From Macrocystis pyrifera (lineage: Eukaryota; Sar; Phaeophyceae; Laminariales; Laminariaceae): DNA of 64,000 bases. Position 1 is the first letter of the stretch; every line of letters starts with the position of its first letter. Made by a program: the position numbers and the translations under genes. The notes beneath the pieces are model-generated. The model worked only from the letters and a program-made list of their open reading frames with translations. It made no database searches and was not told the DNA's origin. Where the stretch lies: assembly GCA_031763025.1 (NCBI GenBank), contig JASSKH010000031.1, positions 4,017,783 to 4,081,782 of the forward strand. Direction: 5' to 3'. Shown piece by piece: positions 41,701 to 50,616 of the stretch.

Positions 41701-41831
41701 CTGTCGGGGTTATGCTCGAGTCAAGTACGACTTACAACGAAAATGTGAAGACCGTTTGGGATGAAATTTATATATTTTTTCGCCCCGAGCTGGGCAAAGT
41801 CATAACAATAGCCCTCTTCTTATGACTTGCG

Positions 41832-41875
<44 letters not shown>

Positions 41876-44800
41876 GGAGTTGGAGTTGGAGTTGGAGTTG
41901 TCGTGATTGCTTTATCCTCCGGCAGACGGATACAGAAAAATGATCAAGCTCAGCGCTCTTCTTGCCCGTCTGGTTGGTTTTGCGTGCCAATTTTGTCCTC
42001 GGGGGGTTGGTTTTTGTGTCGTCCAGGCTGGAGCGGACGCCGTCGACGTCGCGATGGACGCCATGGCCGGTACCACCTCGCAGCCTAGCATGGGCGCGCT
42101 AGCCTCCTCGCTCGCGCGGTCCCCGCTAGACACCGGCCTCGACATGGACGAGATCACCTCGGTGAACGACTACTGGGAGGAGTGCCGCGGCCTGTACGCA
42201 CCCTTCGAAAGCGGGCAGAAGTCGGGGTCGGCGGATGTGTACAACCACGAGATGCCAGGTAGGGGGGGTGAGGGGGTGGAGGGAGGGTGGCGTGGCGTGG
42301 GGTGAGAGGGGCGGGGTGTGACGTGGGGGTGTTGTATTGTGCTGTCCCGGGCTTTGCTGTCCTCTACTGTCCTGTTCTGTCCTGTCCGTCCTGTCGTATT
42401 TATTTCGTCCTGTCCTCCTGTCCTGTCGTGCCGTGTCTTCATGTGTTATTCTCTCATGCCCTGTCCTGTCCTGCTGTATCGTGCCCTGCCCTGTCCTGCC
42501 CTGTCCTTTCCTACCCTATCCTATCCTATCGTATCGTCTCTTGTCCTTTCCTGTCCTGTCCTGCCCTGTCCTGACCTTTCCTAACCTGTCCTGTGTCCCC
42601 GCTGTCCTGTCCCGCCGTTTCCCGCCTTCATAACTGGTCCTTTCCTGCCCTATCCTGTCGTGTCCTGACCTAGAGTAAGCTGCCCTGTCGTGCCTTGCCC
42701 TGCCATCTCCCGCTCTCTCCCGTCCTGTCTTCCCCCACCCTGTCTCGTCCCGTCCTGCTCTGTCCTGTCTCTTCTCTAATCCGCCCCATCATACCCGTGT
42801 GTCCGGTCGTGTCTCGTCCCGTCCCACCACCTCCTACATGCGTGGACATGTGACTGACTTGCGCAGGCGGGCAGTACACGAACCTTCTGTTCCAGTCTCA
42901 GCAGCTTGGGCTGTCCGGGCGCTGGCCCCACATCAAGCGCGCCTACGCGTCGGCGAACCGTCTGCTCGGCGATATCATCAAGGTCGGTGGACTTCAATGT
43001 TCGCACATCGAACTGGTCACGATCTAGGTCATATGGGAGCTTAGATCATGCAGATCGTATGCTTATGTTTGCCGTTGTTAGCCGGGCGCTGTCCCACACG
43101 TCGAGCCCGCCTGCTGTACGCATGGGCTCGTATGTATGTAACCGTTTTCGGCGATGTCGTCATGGTGGGGGGGGTCGATTTTTTATATCGGAATGCGGTT
43201 TGTTATGCCCTGGTATCGATACTACGATATCATACAACCAACTTTTCGTATGTTTCGATACGATATCCTACAACAACTTTTTTTGTATTGTGACGTATAT
43301 AGAAGTAACCATAAGCTCGTTTGGGATGTTCGGTGTTTCTTTGGCTGGGGGCCTTTTTTTGTTCTTTTAGCTTTCAAGTTTTTTTTTTCATGTTCTTCGC
43401 TCTTGCCCGGTGGCTGCGTGCGAGTAGCTGGTACGAGGAATGAGCGCGTGGTGCGTTACCCCCCCTCTTTGGCTCGCGACACGTCCGGGATTTGAAGCCA
43501 ACCACAATCCTGAAGGAAAACCGTGTACTTTTTTTAATGCTATACCTTGTACAGATATATATATATATCTATATATCTATATCTTGGTTCGACATTTCGA
43601 GTACGATGTCCAACGCTCACTTTTTCTATTGCGGTAGAATGCGGCAGGTATATCATGCCTGGTATGCACCAGGTATGACATATCAAACTTCGACACTCCG
43701 CTATCATTTCGAAACAATCGATATCCACCCCTTCCTTTTCGTACTGTTTTGTATTATATTGTGGTGTGGTGTGTATATATGTCGAGGGTCGGCATTCCGA
43801 TACGATGTGCAATGCTTGTTTTTTCTATTGGAAAATGATGCCTGGTAACAGGTACCAGGGGTATGATATATTGGAATGTCGATATTCCGATAAATTGGAA
43901 GTTCGATACTCCGATACATCGAGTTCGATATCCCGATACATCGAGTTCGATATTCCGACACATCCAAGTTTGATGTTCCAATACATCAAAGTTCGATGTT
44001 CCGATACATCGAAGTTCGATATTCCAATACATCGAAACAAAACTTCGACACAGTCTTACCTATTGTTCATTTTGTCATATGGCATGACACGCATATGCAG
44101 GTGACTCCTTCCTCGAAGGTGGTGGGCGACCTTGCGCAGTTCATGGTGCAGAACAACCTCACGGAGGAGGCCGTGATCGAGAGGGGAGACTCCCTCTCTT
44201 TCCCCCCGGGTCGGTGGTGGAATACTTCCAGGGGTACCTCGGCATCCCCCCCTACGGCTTCCCGGAGCCGCTGAGGTCTAAGGTGCGCGCGCACGCACAT
44301 CACGCCTGTGATTGAGATATGGCTCACCCCGGTGACCGCTTTTTGCTCATAGCCAGCCCGCTGCACCTGGAATACACCGGCGCGCACGATTGGCGTCTTA
44401 TTTGTTTTTGGTCCCTTCATTTTGTTTTTGGTGTTTCCGAACGTTAGCGGGTACGGCGGTGGACGAGATCATGAAGATAGGGGAGAGAATAGCGAAGTAC
44501 TACATCGGGTCGACGACAAGTATACGGATCTCAAGAGTCCTAAAGGAAACGGGACCGCGACTATGCGGCAGCGAGCGAGCTACCGTTGTCTTAAGGCATT
44601 TGAGCCAGATTTTTCCGCGTGCTCGCCGAAGTACGCCTAATCAAGACGGTAATTTCAAGGAGTTTGGGTGAGACCACACAGCATCCGGCAGGTGGCCAAG
44701 GATAACCTAAGAATACATCGAAGTTTGGGTAGGCCCACCGACCGGGGCAGGTGGCCTCATCCAACCCAATACTTACACTGAATGATCGGCGGCAGCGCGA

Positions 44801-47800
44801 AAGAATACTGTAGTAAAATCGCCAACCAATCAACAGAAACTCAGGTGGGTACCAAAATGTGGTTCCAGGGTTCGGGGCGATTGTCTGCGTTTCAGTATAG
44901 CCCAACGATTCATTCGGCCCAAAACGAGCCTCGCAGCGAGGACAGGGAAATGGGCGCAGGCAAGAATACAGACCATCCCACCCTCCCTACAAGCGTAGTA
45001 TAGTCTTTCCTGCGCGGTCATTTCAATCCCAGGAAGAGACACCGCGCTGAGTGCGCACTCACCGCGGAGTTTATCCCGGGCGAGGCCACCTGCTCCGCGG
45101 CAGGAGGGAGCAGGTGGCCGGCCTCATCCAACCCACTACTTTCATTGAATGATCGGCGGCGGCGCGAAAGAATAATGTAGAATTTTCCGAATTATGTACC
45201 GCTCTGGACCGATCGGTTCTTACATTTTCGCCCAGATTATTGGTACGTTGATTATTGTCTATATCGTGCGCCTCGGAGGTAGTGGAAGTTAATTGATGTA
45301 TTAGAATCAGTGTGGCTTGATTGATCTAACAATATTTGACGCGCGTCGACGAGGGAAGAAAAGTGCCGAACCCTTCTCGCGATGAAAGGAAGGCACGTAC
45401 CGTGGTGGGAAGGGGGGGAAGAGAGCCTCCCGTGTGACTCTGGATCTGAACTGCGACGGATAGGAAGGAGAGAGAAGAAAGAAGGGGCGGCATTGAGCAT
45501 ACGTGATGGGCGACTGTACGCTTCGGCGTCGTTGCCGCCGTTTCTGATTTGCCCCCAACGGAATTTGAATACTGTTCTGCTTTGTGTAGGGGGGTGACGT
45601 TGATTAATTTATGACTTGACTTATAAAACAGTGTGAATTCATTATTCCTACTGCTCTGCAGTACAGTACTTCCCTTCTTTTTTTTTTCAGGAAACGATAA
45701 ATGCTACCCGCTTCCCTAAGAACCGTTTGTATATATTCAATCTTAATTGTCCTTGTATTCCGGGACGGAGTGGTAGATCATGCCTTTGCTTTTGAGCTGG
45801 GTGAAACCGTCGATCCGTGCCGTCCGACCTATACCTGTAGAATTTTCCGGGAAAAAATTGTGTGTGTGTGTGTGTGTGTTTTTTTTGTTCGATTGTATTC
45901 TATGCCTTCTCCCACCATTGCGATGCACAGTTTTGAAAAATAAAAATAAAAATGGCCTATTTCACGCTTCTTATTTTTCTGCCCCCCCCCCCCCGCCCCC
46001 CCGTGTTCTGGGATTGCGATGTTGGTGTGACAGGTCCTTAAGGGGAAGACTCTCCCGAACGGAAAGTCTTGCTTCGAAGGCCGACCTGGAGCGGAAATGC
46101 CCCCGTACGACTTCGACAACGAGGTACGTGACCGTTCGGTTTCGGTTTTCGGTTTTGTCTTTCGGTTTCCTTTTTTTTTGTTTCAGTTTCGGTTTTGCGC
46201 TTTTCCTTCGGAAACTAGGTTAGTTTGCTTGCTTCGTGTTCGGTTTTCGGTTCCGTTTCCGGTTTCAGCTTTGAAACCGGCGTCTGGTTTCAGTTTCAAT
46301 TCGGCTCTAGTTTCGGTTGTCGATTTCAGTTTCGGTTTTGGCTGCGAGATCGGAATATTGTTTCCTTTCACATCAGATTTTGTTCGGTTTTCGCTCTTGT
46401 TTTCGCTTCCAGTTTCGGTTTTGGCTTCGACATCAGAATGTGGTTTTAGGTTTCAGTTCGGTTTTAGTTCCGGTTGTCGGTGTTCGGTTTCAGTTTGGTT
46501 TACAGCTTCGACATCGGAATCTGGTTTCAGTTTCGACCGTCGGTTATTGTTTTCGATTTCCGGTACGACTTGCGGTTTTGGTTTCGACATCGGAATCTGT
46601 TTTCAGTTTTCTGTTCGGTTTCAGTTTCGACGATGGGTTCCAGTTTCGTTTTGGCTTCGTCATAGGAATTTGGTTTCAGGTTTTAATTCGGTTATAGTTT
46701 CGGTTGTCGATTGTGGGTTGTCGGTGTTCGGTTTCAGTTTCGGTTATGGCCTCGACTTGGGAATCAGTTTCAGTTTTTGGCTTCCAGCTCGGAATATAAT
46801 AGTTTTCAGTTCGGCTTTAGTTTGAGTCTTGCAGTTCGGTTGTCGGCTGTCGGTTCGGCACGAAATATCAGTTACGTAACGTGCGAACGCAGAGGCGACA
46901 AGAGTTGACCCCCCTCGCCCCCCCTATTACACCTCATCTCCACCTTGTGCCCCGCAATACTTGTCCCGTGGACGTTTTTTGTACAAGCGCTGTCTGTATG
47001 TTTCGTCGGTTCAAACCCGTCGTGCCCCGTCAGCGTCGTTGGGTTGGCGCGGCTCCATGCATGACAGTAAGCACAGCACCCTCCCGATCACGCCTGCTCC
47101 CCGTTTTGTGCCCTGCTTTACGCGCCCCGTGGATTGGTTGTTCGTTTATTATGGTGCAAATGCAGATGCGCCAGCTTCACGGCAAGCACGGCCTGGCTGT
47201 CACCGAGCAAGAGTTGGTCAGCCACGCTCAATACCCGCTGTGTTCAAGGTAAGCTATGTACAAGCGCACGTCAGGGTAACATGAGTGTAATTGCCAGTAT
47301 GATGGTCTACCAGGTGCTCGGTAAGTCAGTCAGTACGTATGTAGTAAATAGTGCGGATGTTTTAGGTTTTTTTTACGGGTGTATCATTCTGCACACACCT
47401 TTTTTTTTTTTTTTTTGTTTCGTTAAGTGTGACCGCGCTCGAAGGCGACGGCCCCTCCCTCCCCCCCCCTTCCTCCCCCCATCGTCGAAATTACGCAACG
47501 ACGGCTTGCGTGGGCGGCACGGCGTATAATAGCAGCTCGTACATCGGTTGAAGAAAAATACGAAAAAATCCCCGCCGAAAATTGTGACCAAAAGGTCGGA
47601 CACGTTCACGAAATACTGTAGCTCAACAGCTCGGACAGACATGTCATGATCTATCTATCTCCAGATAGATCATCTCGTTATGTGGTGCTTGTAATATTTA
47701 TTCCACTGCTGTGTTTCAAAACATTCGTTAGTTTTCATCGACGAGGCGCACGATATGGTCCGCACGATCTACTCTGTAGACTATGTTGACAAGTGTGGGA

Positions 47801-48887
47801 TCTGTATGTACACAGCTCTTGCGCGTACTTTTTTTTTTCTCTGGTGTGGGATCTGTATGATCTGGCTCTTATTGTACAGCATGTCATCGCGGCAAACTTA
47901 AAATCTGTAGATATGGATGATCTACAGACGTTCAAGAAGGTTGTGATCTGTCCGCGTGTGAGACATTTTCGGAACATTTTTCTGCCTGACGATACCTCCC
48001 AGACACCGGGTACAGCAGTGGTGCGTTTAGAAAAGAAAAGAAAAAAAAAATCGTTCGTGTCTTTTCATGTTTCACACATGAAACCTGTGTCGAACGTGTT
48101 TGCTGCTTGAAACAGTCTCGAAGCCATCCTCTGCTTCGTAAGCTATAACGACAGCAGTACCTGCTACAATTGCGGGGGGGGGGGCCATAGTAAACAGGAC
48201 CAAATTTTGTTAGTACAAATATGGAAATATATAGGTTTTTGTCTGTACCGTGGGTCCTATTTACTGTGCATGGTCCCCCGTGATAGTAGTGATTGCTTTG
48301 GTGTGTGTGCGTGTGTGTGTGTTTTTTTTGACACGTGACGTTTATCGCGATGTCGGGGTGTGTCCAGGACTTCATGGACTCCCGCGAAGAGCACGGCGAC
48401 CTGTCCATCCTGGACACTAGGACCTTCGTCTCCGGCATGAAGACCGGCCAGGTGTGGTGCTTGTTGGCTCTCCCGCGACGAAGGACGATTCTACTGCAGA
48501 CATTGTTTGGTTTTTTTCGGAAGTGGCGCGTTGTGCTGCGCTGCGTTGTGCTGCACTGTGCTGCGCTGTGCGGCTCTCTGCTTTGCTGTGCTGTGCCGCG
48601 CCCTACTGCTCTGCTGGGGTGGGCCGTGCTTGAGCTGTGGGCTTGCGGAAAGCGTTGTGCTGTGCTGTGCTGTGCTGCGCGGTGCTGGCTGTGCTTTGTG
48701 CTGTACGCTGCTGTGCTGCCCGCTGCCTTTCCATAATTGCCTTTCCATAATTGCCTTGCACTGCTTTGTTGCTGTTGCTGCCGTCGCTTCGCTTTGCGTT
48801 ATTCCACACGACTGCGTAGCGCTCCTTAGTGCAGCCGCCCCTGTTCTTATTTCTGAGCGCAGGTCTCATTTAGTTAGTTTGGCGAGA

Positions 48888-48925
<38 letters not shown>

Positions 48926-50582
48926 TCTTCCGGCCACGCCACTCACGCTCCCTCCCCTATTGAAAGTGCATGCTAGGCATATTAGGTTCGAACCGGTTCT
49001 GTAGTTGCGGCAGGCTCTGTAGGTTCAGTACATTCAGTATAGATTCGGTAAGTTCGGTACTCTCACTCGGGTCGGTAAGTTCATTCGATCAAAGCAACTC
49101 CATTCACACCTGGTGATGCTTGTCTCAGGTACATGCCCGCCCCCCCCCCCCCCCCCCCCTCCAAGAAATGATACACATCCTTGCGAATACAGCTGCGTGC
49201 TAAACGCGAACACCCCTTCTACGCGCTTTTGCCATGTCTCCCCATTGTCCGCCAACCCCTCTTTCAATTTCCAGGAAATTTCCGTCGAGATCGAGCACGG
49301 AAAGGTGAGGCGGGATTAGAGACGGGACTGTCAGATACGGGAGGCGGCCAGACACGGGGCTGTAAAGGGCAGCATTGTCCGTGGACGCAGCAGTACCTGC
49401 CTCCGCTAAAGCAGTACCGGACCAAACGCGTCGTAATTCTACCGGTATTTGGGCAAGTCCGTGCCGGGGCTTGGAGTATGAGCGAGAGGATAAAAATGGA
49501 CGCTGGTAGATCTTGGACCAGACGCGACGTATAGGTCGGCAAACCGACGCTAACGCAAGCGAGTTGGAGGGTTTTCTTGCTGATCACGTGAGCAGACACG
49601 TTGAGGTAGTCGCTGGGTTGGTAAACGAAGCCAGCCAGAAGCGTGGACCCTTTCTACGGAGCTGTGTGTAGACTTGTTTAATTTCAGCGTATCCCCCTTT
49701 TTTTTTTTTTCAGCCATTCACGGCAATGTATCATGTAGCAGCAGTAAATGCGTTTCTGGTACACTCTCTTTTTTGTCTGTGGTGTGTTTCACGTTTGTAT
49801 ACGTAATGCATTTCTACTGCTGTACACCCTCTCTTGTTGCATCTGTCCTTGTTTGTACCAGGTGCTGTTCATCAAGCTGATGAGCGTGCAGGACCCGGAC
49901 GAGGAGGGGTCGCGCAGTGTGAGTCCAAACGCCAACCTAAACGGAAACCCTGATACATGCCGTGCAGTACATAACCCCCCCCCCCCCCCCCCCCCCCCCC
50001 TGGTTTTCTCCCTACGGCAAAAGTAACCTGCACTAATTTCAAGTGATTTTCATCAATAAACGAGGGTGCTGTCCGAGAAAGGCTTCAAGGTTCCGCATGG
50101 CGTGCTTTTAGATAGCCTTATCAATCAAAAGTGAGACATTTTGCTTCATTATTTTTTTGTCTGGTATCTCTTGCTTTTCCCCTTTATTTTGGTCTTTTTA
50201 ATTTTGTCTTGTTCATTTTGTTCTCCTTAATTTTATTCTCTTTCCTTTTTTCTCAATATTTTGTTCCTTTTTATTTAGTCTTTTCTCCTCTTTTTTCCCT
50301 CATTTCTCTTCCCTTCCGGTTTCCTCCTTTTTTTATTCACTTTTTTTCTCTCATTCCCCCCCCCCCCCCCCCCCTCGTTTCTTATGCTGTGTTGTATATT
50401 GTACGTAAACAGGTCACGTTCGAGCTCAACGGACAGCCGCGAGTGGTGAGGGTCAGGGACCGCTCGGTCGCCGGAGACATCACTGCTCGACCCAAGGCGG
50501 ATGCTTCCGTCGTGGGATCTGTGGGAGCGCCCATGCCTGGAGTCGTCGTGGGGGTGAAGGTGGGTGTTCTAGAGAGAGGGAA

Positions 50583-50616
<34 letters not shown>

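Noticed and set aside
41400..41760. Further exon between exons 20 and 21
   Set aside because: Exon phases 0 to 0 match and protein similarity is continuous (AAH then AGADAVDV), so no exon is missing.
42287..42633. Long Cys/Leu-rich open frames in three registers
   Set aside because: Produced by the CCTGT array. The same applies to the frames at 52461-53386, 48507-49004, 46097-46825 and 7847-8458.
44447..44670. Frame with [18 protein letters not shown] in intron 23
   Set aside because: Looks protein-like for about 30 residues, but I recognise no family and see no continuation. Probably a repeat remnant.
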